Source: Lingula anatina
Taxonomy: Eukaryota > Brachiopoda > Lingulata > Lingulida > Lingulidae
Reading direction: 5' to 3'
NCBI RefSeq assembly: GCF_001039355.2
Contig: NW_019775396.1
Coordinates: forward strand, 146,627 to 184,812
Length of the DNA stretch: 38,186 nucleotides
Shown: positions 21,786 to 33,469 of the stretch, piece after piece
How positions within the stretch are numbered: position 1 is the stretch's first letter
How the letters are laid out: every line of letters starts with the position of its first letter
Program-made: the position numbers and the translations under genes
Notes under the pieces: model-generated
Seen by the model: the letters and a program-made list of their open reading frames with translations, nothing else
What the model was told of the DNA's origin: nothing
The model's database searches: none

Positions 21786-21999
21786 GGGCGTATTCCCAGA
21801 CATTTAGATCGATCTATCCCCGTGGGGAGTCTCACTAGATTACTGTCAGATAATTCGGCTTAAATGTCCGTCCCGCCTACTATAAGCTGTAAGGGGGTAA
21901 TTAACTTTCGTGCCCGCTCGGCTGACAGCTATTTAGCGTGAACCCCCAGGGAGTTAGGTCGATCTAGTTTGGATTGATCTAATCTCTGGGAATGGGGTC
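21786..21999. mobile_element. MITE, GGGCGTATTCCCAGA family, copy 1 (214 bp)
   Basis: The left end GGGCGTATTCCCAGACATTT is mirrored by a right end reading AATCTCTGGGAATGGGGTC. TAA flanks both sides (21783-21785 and 22000-22002), a 3-bp target duplication as in PIF/Harbinger-type elements. The interior has paired GATCGATC/GATCTA and GTAATTAAC motifs and no ORF. Confidence 0.82.
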
Positions 22000-22305
22000 T
22001 AAGTTCCTTCTTCATTTTATTTCTTTTTTTTTTTTTTTTTTATAAAAAGAAACTCAAACTGTGAGCTTTCATCAAGTTCATGTGCACTTTCTCCAACTCG
22101 TGATGAAAGGTACATGCAAATACGTACATATGTTCCATAATTTAAGAACCCGTAATAAAACAGTAACATTTATGTTGCTATTGATCAAAATGATAACTTT
22201 AGTACTCCTGACGCTCGGCACACACTATTTTCCTCTCCTACAGATCATAAGTCCGCCAGGGCCTACCTTCTTTCCAATTTTATTAGTCCCGACCCGTCTC
22301 GTCCG

Positions 22306-22306
22306 N
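22306..22306. other. Ambiguous base N
   Basis: A single N in the integrin intron. I see no duplicated flank, but it may mark another sequence join like the N at 602. Confidence 0.6.
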
Positions 22307-22525
22307 TACTGTAAACATCAAATTGAATTGAGCAGTGCTGTTTTGGAGATCCATGTCAGTTTGCATGTGGTTTTGAGTTGGATGTATGAAAGGGGCCAGA
22401 ATGTGAGTGTTTACCCATGTGATTTGTGAATTCCGCTGAATAATATTGAGAGATCATACTTTGCAGGAATTATTCCGAATAAAAGTTGAGGGATATTGTG
22501 CTTGTATATGGCATACCTAGTGTTG

Positions 22526-22590
22526 CCCCCCCCACACACACGCGTGCACATATGCACACACATACACATACATACCCACACACTCTCTCT
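22526..22590. repeat. C-run and impure (CA)n array
   Basis: CCCCCCC then CACACACACG and interrupted CACA/CATA units to about 22590. Confidence 0.85.
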
Positions 22591-23275
22591 TGTGCATGTT
22601 CAAGAACCAGAAGAATTTATTTGAGCAGATGCGCACAACAGACGCACACTGCAGTGACTGCCAGGTAACAGCATTTCAAATTTTTGAGGTTCTTTGCAAT
22701 AGCATTGTTTATACAATAATATAAAACTGCTGAGTGGGAGGTGGCTTTGGAATGCCTCTCTGTATGCACTACAAATAACAGATATCCTGGATTGTTTCCT
22801 GAACAAGAGTTCAAGCCCTCTAACACTTAGGAATGGAGCCAAAATTGAGAGGGCTATGGCCCCTTTTCTATTGACTTTAAATTTGTTAAAATCATATGAT
22901 ACAAGACAAGAAATAGGCACCTTTCCATAATTTAATTTTTTTCAAAAAGTTCAATCAACCTGCCAAATGGTCATGCCTGTATAATAACCCCCAGCAGACT
23001 ACCTAAGTGTTTAAAACTAAATTGGTTTACTTAGCCCAGTTTGTTTATTTTCAGTTTACTAGAAAGATATAGCACGCCCACTCCTGTGCTGTATGGTGCT
23101 GCATGTTTTGAAAACTTTCCCACCAGAACAGAGATCACTTCTAAGATCCAGACTGTAATGTAGAAGTTAAAACAATAATCAGATATATTAAGCCAGAAGT
23201 TATAAGGCTAATTCAGACATTAACAGGTTTGCTCCTAAGTCTTGGTCTGCCAAGCCTTAAAGAAGGGAGCGTTCC

Positions 23276-23518
23276 CATAAACCCATTGTTTTAGCTGGAT
23301 TGATCTAACTCTGCGAGGATTCTTGCTAAATTGCATTCAGTGTAAGCAGCTTAAATGTTTGGCATGCATAATCAAGCTGCTAGGGAGTTAACAGTGATAG
23401 TCAATTACCCCCTAGTTACTCAAGGGGGCGTGCCCGACAATTAAGCTGATTACACTGAAAGCACTTAAGCTAGAACCCCTGTAGAGTTAGATGATCCAGG
23501 TAGTATGATGGGTTTATG
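23276..23518. mobile_element. MITE, diverged copy 3 of the GGGCGTATTCCCAGA family
   Basis: CATAAACCCAT (23276-23286) is inverted at 23508-23518. Inside are motifs shared with the copies at 21786 and 31151: TTGATCTAACTC, GCTTAAATGT, CAATTACCCCCTAG and AACCCC...GAGTTAGAT. The overall order matches, but divergence is high and the ends are less certain. Confidence 0.6.
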
Positions 23519-24956
23519 ACATGATGCAAGTACTCTGTCCCAGGTAATATATGCAATTTCTCTAATAACCTGTCCTGGGGGGGGGGAGGGTATTTTACAC
23601 CACTTCCCCACCACCCCCAATCCAGACTCCCCTTCTATCTTTATTTTGTTACAATACCATTTATCTTATCAGAAGACACTGGTCTTTTCAGCACAAGTTT
23701 AAGAAAAAATACATTACCTGATTTAATAGTGAATTGTGAGATTGAATCTTTCTACTTTTAACTGGTATTTTTTAAAAACATTTGTTAGACCAGCAACAGA
23801 GCATAGAAAAATGTCTTCTCCAGCTGGGCTGTTAGTAATTTCCTCTTATCATGCTTTGCACTGAATTATCATTGATGGCTTTTTGGCTTGTTTAATGCTT
23901 GATCACATATCTAGATGCTAATGAAATATATTCTCTCTTATCAGGTCAGTTATAGGGGATAGAACTGTAGATTGCCATTCTCTCTCTCTCTTTCTTAATT
24001 AAATTTGTACACATTTGCGTTTAGATATAACTATTAGATACTACATGTATGTAATTTTTGGGATAAAAGATTCAACTTGGGAAAGCCATGCTACAGGACT
24101 TAGGAGCCCGAAATATCTTCAGAAGTGCATTAAGATATCAGTCTTCAATGAGAACTACAGTACATGTGTTCAGTGCCTAACTCAGACTTGGTGGATTAGT
24201 AGGCCTACAGTACCTGCCCTACAGGTGAACACAAGCAAACAGATGGAGATTAAGAACATGGAAATAGACACAGCATGCTTGGATTTCATTCTCACCATGT
24301 AGTTAGCAGGCAGAAATCTGAAATTTTTCCGAGATTCAGTTCTTAAAATTGAATTGAGCAGTGTGTTTTAATATAGCATTGTCATTTAGTCTTCAAGGGA
24401 TTGCTATATTTGTATTTTTTTTTAATTTCGTTGTTGTGGTCTGCTTCAAACATAACAGGCTTATATTTGGTAATTAGTGATTTATTGAATACAGAGAGAA
24501 GAAACACAAACAAAAAGTGTTTTTTTAAGTATCAAATTTACAGAACTATTGATACAAAATTTCTTTGTCTCAGTAACAAAACCAAATGATAACAGCCCAA
24601 AGTTTACCAATCTTTCTAATACATTTTCATAATCTGGCAAAAAGGAATCTTTCAAGGTAATTTCCCAAATTTTATAGGTAACCATACAGGTGATGTAGCT
24701 ACTAGTACTCCTCTCGTTGACTAATTATTTATGTACACACATCTTGAGTCAGTCTTGCTGGCATTTGCTCAATATAGAGATGAATGGTAAGGGCAGATAT
24801 TTCAGGTGTGTTCCTCTAATATGACTGAATATTACCAGAGGCTGCCCTGTTACCCATTATGTGGATGGTTAGTTTCATTGCGTTCAGGCTCATATGGTGT
24901 AGTACTTCTAATAGCTGCAGTGGTGCCTCGGTCTTAATAAAGGAATGATGAGATTT

Positions 24957-24957
24957 G

Positions 24958-24990
<33 letters not shown>

Positions 24991-25002
24991 GGGGGGGGGG
25001 GG
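24957..25002. repeat. (GT)n followed by poly-G
   Basis: About 14 GT units then GGG T GGGG and a run of about 15 G residues. Confidence 0.95.
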
Positions 25003-25475
25003 CGATGCGTCTCTGTAAGCTATTACACACAGAGATAAGACGTGTATTAGGGGTAGCCTGGGTTAATGTTATATTAGGAATAGGTTTTTTAATCTCTTCA
25101 ATATTTGATTGGCCATTAATATTTCAGATTTAAAAAGGATGTAGATTAACTGGGAGTATTGTTGACCTTAGGGAGTGCTTTCACTCAGGCAGGTGGACTA
25201 GTAATTGAATTTCCCTGTTTTCCATTAGTCGGCTCAGGGCTCCTATATATATATAATATATAATGTATATGGGCATTCGTCTGTGTTTTAGTTTTGTGGT
25301 AGCACCTTCACTCTATATTTCTTCCACCATGTTTTATTTCATTGGCCATTTTTTTTCTAAAAGCACATGAATACTTGTATGTTTTTGGCATAAAATGAGT
25401 CTTGAAGTAAGTGTAGGAAGTCATTGATGGAAATGAAATGTACCAAAAAAAATTATCTTTTTGTTGCTTATACAG

Positions 25476-25476
<1 letters not shown>

Positions 25477-25507
<31 letters not shown>
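25477..25507. repeat. (CT)n microsatellite
   Basis: About 15 CT units. Confidence 0.95.
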
Positions 25508-25510
<3 letters not shown>

Positions 25511-26054
25511 TATTGCCCTCTGAATCAGGAAATGACTACTTGACAGGGAGGAAATGTGACCAATGACCCATGCTCTCAATTACTAGTAATTCATGACATA
25601 CATTTTGTACTTGTCTAGACTTAGTTCCATGCTCTGTTAGATGATTGATTTTTTGGTGGGCCTTTTTCTCTCTTCCTTCACACCCGTTAATGATCAAAGA
25701 AACTGTAAAAATTAAGAGAGGAAAAAGAAAAAATACATATTTGAAACTGAGAAATATATATGCAGTAGCCAATATCCTATATATTCTGTACAGATGTTCA
25801 AATTATTTTTTTAAGTGGGTAATTTCTTCAAATATTTGCAGGGCAGTAAATTAATTATAGGCACATAGTCATTGGATACAAAAGTTTTACTTCAGGGGAA
25901 AATTGCCACAAGTCTCATATTGAAGGGTATTGACTAAGGTCGGCACTTCATTGGTCAGTGTGTCCACTGGGGAGGATAGTGAATTATGATTTTGTATCTG
26001 TGTACTTATTGCTTCACTGATATGAAGAGAGAGAGCCTCAGAGGGGAAGGAAAG

Positions 26055-26058
<4 letters not shown>

Positions 26059-26099
<41 letters not shown>
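26059..26099. repeat. (AG)n microsatellite
   Basis: About 20 AG units. The long minus-strand open frame over this place is an artefact of the repeat. Confidence 0.95.
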
Positions 26100-26102
<3 letters not shown>

Positions 26103-28326
26103 ATGTGAATTGTTTAGGAATGACAGACTAAGTTTGAGCAAAATATGCCAAGTGTCCATACGTAAACAGCTGAACTCATATAAGAGTGAGTGAACCTGAG
26201 TGATATTACCAGTCCACTCTAGCATCTGTTGTACAATTAAAAAGAAGATAAAAGTAAAGACAGTAGTTTGTTTTTTTTTCCTTGTCAACAGACAGATAAA
26301 AAAGAAGACACCAGTCATTGGAAGTGGTAAAAAAACTAAGCTTAAATTTCTTCTGCTTAAGATATATGGGAAAAATGAAAAAAAGGTAAAGTAATCATTC
26401 TAAATTGGACAGCACTTGGAGAGATTGAAAGAAGCCAGAGCTCTTTGAAGTTCACAGCAAACAGTCCCCATGCCACATATACACAGCATTTGGGCTGATT
26501 AGACGGAACAGAATGATGGATATAGGAGTTCATTGCACCAATGTAAATCAGTTTTTCTTCTCCTTTGAGGTTTACTATCTTTGGCTTACAGGGGTACTGT
26601 AAAGTTCATTGTTGTTGGTGGACACGTGAAAGTTTAGATATTGTGATTCTGCTGGCATTGGTGTAGTAGTTATAATTTATAGAGTTAGGGCACATTGCGT
26701 TCATTTTACAGTAGTCCTGTAGGACTGTCCCAAGCACATCCATCATTTCGTGTGATGTGATGCCATGCTTTACTTCCTCTAAAAAAGACAGGGATAAATT
26801 GTTTCATTCTTGTAAACTGAAGACACTGTTTTTCAATTAAAAGCCAGGTTTAAAAAAAGGCTTGGGCCAGTTGCATTCAGTGGCATTTTGATCAGATTAT
26901 TTTATTCTCGTGAACCAATAAACTCAATAATTGTCTTGGCATTGGCACGGCTGTCAAGATAATGTCTCTCGGTTGCAATAACCCTATTTCTAGTATTCCT
27001 CTAATACAGCACTAATGAAATTGGGGTTTCCCTAATGTAGTAGTGAAATTGTTAAAAGCTCCCTCCACCAGTTGCTTACTAGCACTAATATCATAATATT
27101 CCAACTCCACTGTCCATATTTCTAAAAGGTTCACAACATTTATCATAGAGCAGCATTCTTAACAAAGAATAACTCTATTGCCTGGAAACCATGAGAACAA
27201 TTCCATATTTTCTCATTTTTTTTTATCAGTAAGAGGTCACCCAGAAGCATATTAGTGCCCCTTCAGCCTGGGCAGATAAAATGATTTTTGTTTTTATCTT
27301 CAGCACAGCGTGGGTAGCTGTAATAATTGATGACAGAAGCAGACTGAAGTTGTAAAGGAGATTCTCACGGCCTTTGAATCGATGTATGGTGATTTCTCTG
27401 TGAAATCATGCAATAATTATCTGTTATGTTATTATCGTCATCTATTTCACAAAAATGGTGTTAACTTTCTTATTCATTTCAAAAAGATCAATAAGAAAAA
27501 TCTCAAGGGTAGAGTTCATTCAAATTGAGAATTTCTATTACTAGTGTATTATCTTATAAAAGTGAAGCGTTGGAAAGAGTCAGTTGTTGGAAATTTTAGA
27601 GTAATATTGGTAGTCAGTCCAGCCCATCATTGTATGCTGTGGCATATTATATGTGTGGAGTGTGAGGAAACATCTTAATGCTATTGGCTTTCTGGTAATG
27701 AAGCCATCAGTCTGATGAGGCTGGAGTCACTGGGTACTTGGGTTTCATGACTCAAAACAATTACTGTTGTTTTCTGGCTGTTTAGATCTCTGCTTCTTTG
27801 GGAATTTCACCCAGATTTTGAAACCTGGATTTTAGTCTGGGTAATGTATAGTTCAGTGCAAATATGCTTGCTTTCTGATTGTAAGGATGCCTGCCACTGG
27901 AGAATAACGCCATGGTTTTTGTTTGTGAATATAGTGTTATGTTTGACTTAATAACTTTTTACTGTCTGGCTGTTTTCATTTATGTTTTAATAATCATCAC
28001 CCTTAGTACAGAAGTACAGTTTATCAGCTACAAGAACTCTCCATGGCTCAGCTTGAGTCATTTCCTTTATTACCCAGAAAGTGCTCCTGTTTTATATAAT
28101 GTTATCCTGTTATTGCTGTTTATTACTTCGACCACTTGATCATTTTGGTGATTTTCTCTCCCCTTTGCCCTCTTCCAAATAATGCATGCCAACAAGGGAA
28201 TAGTTTATGATTCTAGTCATTACTAATATTTTCTTGATGAATAAATATCATGTGAATAGTCGCATTTCAAATAATGGTACCCAGAGTTTCTATATAGATT
28301 TTACTTGAAAATACTGATAACTTATT

Positions 28327-28365
<39 letters not shown>
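28327..28365. repeat. (TTTA)n array
   Basis: About nine TTTA units; similar arrays occur at 29879-29901 and 35823-35860. Confidence 0.95.
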
Positions 28366-28366
<1 letters not shown>

Positions 28367-28646
28367 TAGTAGATATTTTAGCATTTTATTCATTTTCCTC
28401 CTTTTAAAGTTATTCAGGTCCAGGTAATTTCTGTTATCCAAATGCCTCTGCCAGTTGTTAGAGACATGCTGATAATAGATCTGATACCCCAGTGCTCTGT
28501 GATCCACAGGGTGCACCAGACTGGTTAGTCACATATTGACTTAGTTCCTGCAGTGTAGCCCCAAGATAACCAGAACTTTCTTGTAGTTTGATAGCTCTCC
28601 TACAGAGCCTCTTCTCAAATGAAATGAGTTTTAATACACAGGTTTA

Positions 28647-28993
28647 GGCCGCATTCACATTGAGTTGAGCCATGGCTCTTCAAAGCCATGACCTAAATGT
28701 GGCGGACGTACATGAAAGGAAAACTGCCTAATCTTTTAATAGTCTCTCTGCCTTTCACACGCCTCCCCATGTGTCGTCCCTGCGGGGGTACAGTCATTAA
28801 ATCTCGCCTCCCCATGTGTCGTCCCAATGGAACTGAGATTTAATGACTGTACCCCCGCAGGGACGACGCATGGAGAGGCGTGTGAGAGGCAGAGAGACTA
28901 TTAAAAGATTAGGCGGTTTTCCTTTCATGTACGTCCGCCATATTTAGGTCGTTGCTTTGTAGAGCCATGGCTCAACTTGATGTGAATGTGGCC
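28647..28993. mobile_element. Foldback element, GGCCGCATTCACA family, copy A (347 bp, near-complete hairpin)
   Basis: The left end GGCCGCATTCACATTGAGTT is inverted at the right end (ATGTGAATGTGGCC), and homology continues inward over almost the whole length: GCCATGGCTCT, CGGACGTACATGAAAGGAAA, CTAATCTTTTAATAGTCTCT and so on. TTA flanks both ends (28644-28646 and 28994-28996), a 3-bp target duplication. There is no ORF. Compared with copy B it contains an extra 45 bases that restore complementarity between the arms. Confidence 0.9.
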
Positions 28994-29878
28994 TTAGACA
29001 CTGGACTGGAGACATTTTTTGAACCCAAGTAGAAAGTAGTGGCAATCTTTGGTGTGTTTGTTATTGATTCATCTTGAATAGAATGTATCTTCACAGACAG
29101 CAGGCTTGGACTGCTTCCAGTGAATTAGTATGTAGTACATGCCCATGGGGGTGGGGCTAGAAGATATTGGTCTTTTTGCTGGATAAAGATCCACACTTAT
29201 TATGGAGATTACATTTTGTAACTAAGGCGGACCATCTAGGCTATCTGAAAAATGGCCGTCCATTGTATTGAAAGTGAGAACCCAAAAGGCAAATGCCTGG
29301 CCAATGCCAACCTTGGCTCAGAATCAAAATTTGACAAGATCTACACCATTTCGGTAGAACATACCTCTTTTTCTGTAAAAGAAATCTTTGAAATTACTGC
29401 CTACAGACCTGTAGTAGAATTAGTTGTCCATTGGTTAATTAAATATAACTGAAAGTGATAACTGCCAACAATGGATTTTTCCCCACTATAATAACAAACC
29501 AAAGTCAAACAATCAAAATAGTGTCAGTGTATAATTTTAGTCTGATTCAATCAAAACTGTGCTACCCAAAGAGGACAGAGATGATCCACTTGGTGATTTC
29601 ATCTCCATGATATGTCAGAAACGTCAATAACACAAGATGAATTATGAAGCTATAGATTTATATTGACATGAAACTCAATGCCACAGTTATTGCTGATGTC
29701 CCAGAGAGTGCAAATCAATGATTTTCAATAGATGTATTCAGCAGGATGAGTAACTAGTATGCTCTATGTGAGTGGAGATAAAATACAGGCTGTTTGTTTT
29801 CTTAGAACATGTAACTCTCTTCTAGTAAATACAGCACAGTAGGTCTAGAGATTAATGCAAAATTTATTTTCATCCAAA

Positions 29879-29901
29879 TTTTATTTATTTATTTATTTAT
29901 T
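29879..29901. repeat. Short (TTTA)n array
   Basis: Five to six TTTA units. Confidence 0.85.
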
Positions 29902-30026
29902 TTGAGATTTATTTATGTTGTGGGATGTTCACACCTTTCAAAGAGTAGTTAGAAAACTCAGAAAAAAAGTTTGTGTTCTGTGATTTTTGTGCTGTCCCAT
30001 TTTGACATATTAGCCAACTTCATTTA

Positions 30027-30233
30027 GGGCCCCATTCAGAACCAGTCGAATTGGATAATAATTAGTGTACAGAACAAACATGGCTCCTCCCTCTGGAAAG
30101 TGTGCGGAAATTTAATTGCTTTGCCCTCGCTGGGACAGCACATGTGGGAGGCCAGAATCCATTGTCAAGTGTGTGTGTGATACTTGATCCAAGGACAAGT
30201 TAATCCGCGGATCAGCTCATTCAGAGTGTGCCC
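30027..30233. mobile_element. Possible MITE with GGGC...GCCC ends and TTA flanks (207 bp)
   Basis: TTA|GGGCCCCATTC at 30024 and GTGTGCCC|TTA ending at 30236 form matching ends with 3-bp TTA flanks, like the two TTA-flanked families nearby. The inner parts of the ends are only weakly complementary, so this is a tentative call. Confidence 0.4.
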
Positions 30234-30700
30234 TTAGATGAATCTGCAGTTGATCTCTGCTAATCTCTGTGAGCCTGACATGAACCCTGACTGGAGTGGA
30301 GCCAGTTGGCAGCAATCAGTATACAAATAAAACTGTTGTTTCCTTATGTCACTTTTTAATCAGGTTAAACCCTTAAGGGACTTTGGGCAACTTTACACAA
30401 TAATTAACAGTAAAAAGGGCCTTTTTTGTGGCTGCATTAGCAGCATCTGAATTTTTTTTTTTATACCATTTCACTTGAAATATTCAATTCTGACAGTTTC
30501 AATGGAGAGATATCATGCCAAGATTTGTTAACAGGGTTCGGCAGACTGAGAATTATTTCTGAGTGGGTGAAATTAAATTATCAGTTGTTAATTGGATGAG
30601 GATTAGAGAGAACTAGGTCACTGCTGCCATCTGGTGGAGAGAGATACAGGAACATCATCTAGTTTGGGGTTTTATGGAAGCTAATTCACCATAAATATGA

Positions 30701-30757
30701 TAAGAGAGAGAGAGTGAGAGATACAGGAAAAGCAAAAGAGAGAGAGAGAGAGAGAAA
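30701..30757. repeat. Two (GA)n microsatellites
   Basis: GA runs at 30703-30721 and 30738-30757 are separated by a short unique stretch. Confidence 0.9.
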
Positions 30758-31150
30758 AAAATATGACTTCTACCCAGTGTTTAGTAAGCATATTTAAAAG
30801 CATGCATTGCTCATGCCATAACCCAGTGCTCCCTGAGGACAGGGGTCATGTTTATACTGCATATTAAGCCTGATTAACAGTCCAGTCATTAACACTTCCC
30901 TGAACTGTGGGGTGTAAAGTGATCTATGGCCCATATTGCACTGGGTTATGTACAGCCAAGATGTTCCTCTATTTTTATGAAGGCTGTCCAATAATAAATA
31001 CTACAAGGCATACATATTTTTCTATCTCTTAGTCTGAGTCAGAGAAAGCATATAGCATGTATGAGGTTCAGGGAGGGTGGGACAACAAAGGGACTGCTTG
31101 AAGTTAGCTTATTACGTCCACAGTTAGACCATAAAAAAGTATGAGTCTTA

Positions 31151-31357
31151 GGGTGCATTCCCAGAGATTTAGATTTAGATCGACCTAACATCCTGGGGGT
31201 TCACACTAAATTGCAGTCAGCCGAGCGCGCACCATAGTTAATTACCCCCTTACAGCTTTTAGTAGGCAGGACAGACGCTTAAGCCAGCTAAGCTGACAGT
31301 AATCTAGTGAGACTCCCCACAGGGATAGATCGATCTAAAATCTATGGGAATGGTGTC
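31151..31357. mobile_element. MITE, GGGTGCATTCCCAGA family, copy 2 (207 bp)
   Basis: The left end GGGTGCATTCCCAGAGATTT is mirrored by ATCTATGGGAATGGTGTC, with TTA on both sides (31148-31150 and 31358-31360). It is inverted relative to the copy at 21786, sharing GTTAATTACCCCCTTACAGC, TAGTAGGCAGGACAGACGCT and GTAATCTAGTGAGACTCCCC (near-exact reverse complements there). Confidence 0.85.
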
Positions 31358-31385
31358 TTATACAGATGTATTTGACTGAGAATAT

Positions 31386-31480
31386 GACCTGAAGTTCAAG
31401 GTCATAACAAGACCTGAAGTTCAAGGTCAGCAGAAGACTTCAAGTTCAAGGTCAGCACAAGCCCTTAAGTTCAAGGTTAT
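31386..31480 (+). repeat. 25-bp tandem repeat, four units, each with an NR5A/ERR-type site
   Basis: TCAAGGTCA occurs at 31396, 31421 and 31446, and TCAAGGTTA at 31471: an exact 25-base period. The unit is GACCTGAAGTTCAAGGTCAG plus about five variable bases. TCAAGGTCA matches the known monomer site of NR5A (FTZ-F1/SF-1) and ERR nuclear receptors. It directly follows MITE copy 2. A chance minisatellite unit is equally possible. Confidence 0.85.
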
Positions 31481-32226
31481 TTAGTGTTTTGGTGATGTTT
31501 AGTCTTACAATTTTGCTGACATCAAACTCCACAGTTTTGTCAGTGTTGTTGTTTGTAATAGCTCTGTATGTGACCTAACTAACAGTATTTAACCCACTGC
31601 AGTTGATAGTTGTTGTTTTACTGCTTGTTCAGCAAGGCATACCTGAGAGCTTTATATTTGATCATATTAGTGAGCTTCTTCATTTTCAAAACTCATCAAA
31701 CATCGGTGAGGCAGTTCTTAATAAGCAGGTGTATGTGCAAATTAGAAAATGAAGAAATTATGCAAGCAAATGGCTCTGTATCTGAGAGCCACATCCCATC
31801 TGAAAAACTTCAGATTGGCTAGGCTAGCCAGAAAAAATTCTAGCTCAGGATAAGCTAACTGCTTTGAATTTCTATGTGCAAACTTGACCATTATGTGTAA
31901 CATTTAAAAGCCATTTTTCCAGATTGACACATAAAAATGTAATAAACAGTGCTGTCTGTATGAAGGATGGACACTTTCACAACCCACGCAGAGAAAGCTG
32001 TAGAGTTACGATAATGTTTCAAGTGGCAATAAGGAGCAGTTCATCTTCTCTAGGAAGTGCTATTTTATGCTGGCAAGGCTGTGGAGGACTCTGATAAGGA
32101 CAGTGAAAGAATGAGCTCTCTTAGATGAACAGAATTTAATTTTCTGTGTGCTTGTAAATTGTCAGTCATAGCTAATGAAATGTGTAGGGAGTTTTTGGGT
32201 AGATAGCACATTGCAGGTGAAAATAG

Positions 32227-32229
<3 letters not shown>

Positions 32230-32258
<29 letters not shown>
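32230..32258. repeat. Poly-T tract
   Basis: A run of about 28 T residues, possibly the reverse-complement tail of an inserted retrocopy, although no body of such an element is recognised beside it. Confidence 0.9.
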
Positions 32259-32947
32259 GGTACTCTTTCATGTGAAGGTGACTCTTTGCACAAATTATTG
32301 CAAGTGAAATTTTTCACCTGTCTGATACATTGGACAGCCTATCGTGTTCACTGCTTTTGGATTTAATTTAACATTTGTAATTTAATATACTCAAATAATC
32401 TATATGATAATTTGACTAGATATAATGTGATTTAAATAGCTTTTTGACAGATTTTTTTTAAAGTGGTTTAAAAAAATATTAATAACACTTACAAAGTAAT
32501 CTTTTAATTGGGCCAAAGAATAATGTTATAAATTGATGGTCACCATTGAACTTAGACTTTAGTGCAGAACTGGCTGATTTTGCCTTAAAAATGAGATTGG
32601 TTTAGACCTAAACCAATTTTATTTATTATTAATTCTGCGTGGCTCAGAATTTTTAGCTGTGTGCCTAAAACAAAATCCACATGAACCCAGCATGACTGTA
32701 AAATATATCTTCAGCATATCCCAGGTAGTACAATAAATTAATATACAGCCTGACATCGTATGTTCTTGTAGCAATTATCAGCTTCACTGCTACTGTGTCT
32801 GACAAGCTGGGAAACCTCAGATGATGGATTGCTTGATGATTCAAGGGGCCCAGTATCTAGATATGACTTAACTATGATGAATGTGTGTGTGGAAAAAATG
32901 AATCCATGGAATATTAGACCTTGATTTCATGCATGATTTGATTGCAT

Positions 32948-33062
32948 TCTCTCTCTCTCTCTCCTTGACCTAATCAGTGACCTCAATCCAGGTCAATGCC
33001 CTGCCATACATTTGTACCTTCCTTCTCTCTCTTCCCCCCCCCCCCCCACCCACACACACACA
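32948..33062. repeat. (CT)n, poly-C and (CA)n cluster
   Basis: CT units at 32948-32963, then CTCTCT followed by about 14 C residues and a short CA array at 33028-33062. Confidence 0.9.
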
Positions 33063-33469
33063 CTTATGCACATCAAATCATCACACTGCTACCATCTTAA
33101 CTGTAGCTGTCACATTTCATGTCACACATACATGAACAGTAAAGTGTGTGTTGAATGACCTGTTTACCTCAGGTAGCATTCAACTTGCCGTCATCACTCA
33201 GTAATGAGGTTACCAGTTGTATGATGTAGGACACTACATCATGATAGATACACCTGCCACAGCACTGTGTCCCTGTCATGTTAGACCAAGCTGGGGTTAT
33301 ACATAAGTAAAAGATTATTTTGTCTGTATTTCTGTTTCTATTTGGTTTATGTACAAGTTACATTTTCCCAGGCTACTTTTTTCCCTCACTTTCATTTATT
33401 TGGAACTCAACAGTATGTTTCATCTCATCACCTTATTACATGATATGTGGTATAAACCTTGAAGACTTG

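Noticed and set aside
22061-22429. 122-residue open frame containing the N
   Set aside because: No domain, no splice or promoter context, and composition like random AT-rich sequence.
25887-26318. 143-residue minus-strand open frame
   Set aside because: Its length comes from the (CT)n/(AG)n microsatellite, giving a Ser-Leu repeat; no real protein features.
28509-28545. GGTGCACCAGACTGG as a possible integrin Gly-Ala-Pro exon 2
   Set aside because: The frame meets a stop within about ten codons and lacks the hydrophobic residues expected before Gly-Ala-Pro.
29252-29452. 66-residue open frame starting MAVHCIESENPKGKCLANAN
   Set aside because: Protein-like composition, but no recognisable domain, no splice partner and no polyadenylation signal close by; too short to support.
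32964-33000. TGACCT / AGGTCA words as a nuclear-receptor element
   Set aside because: Irregular spacing and only single half-sites; unlike the strict array at 31386 it is no better than chance.
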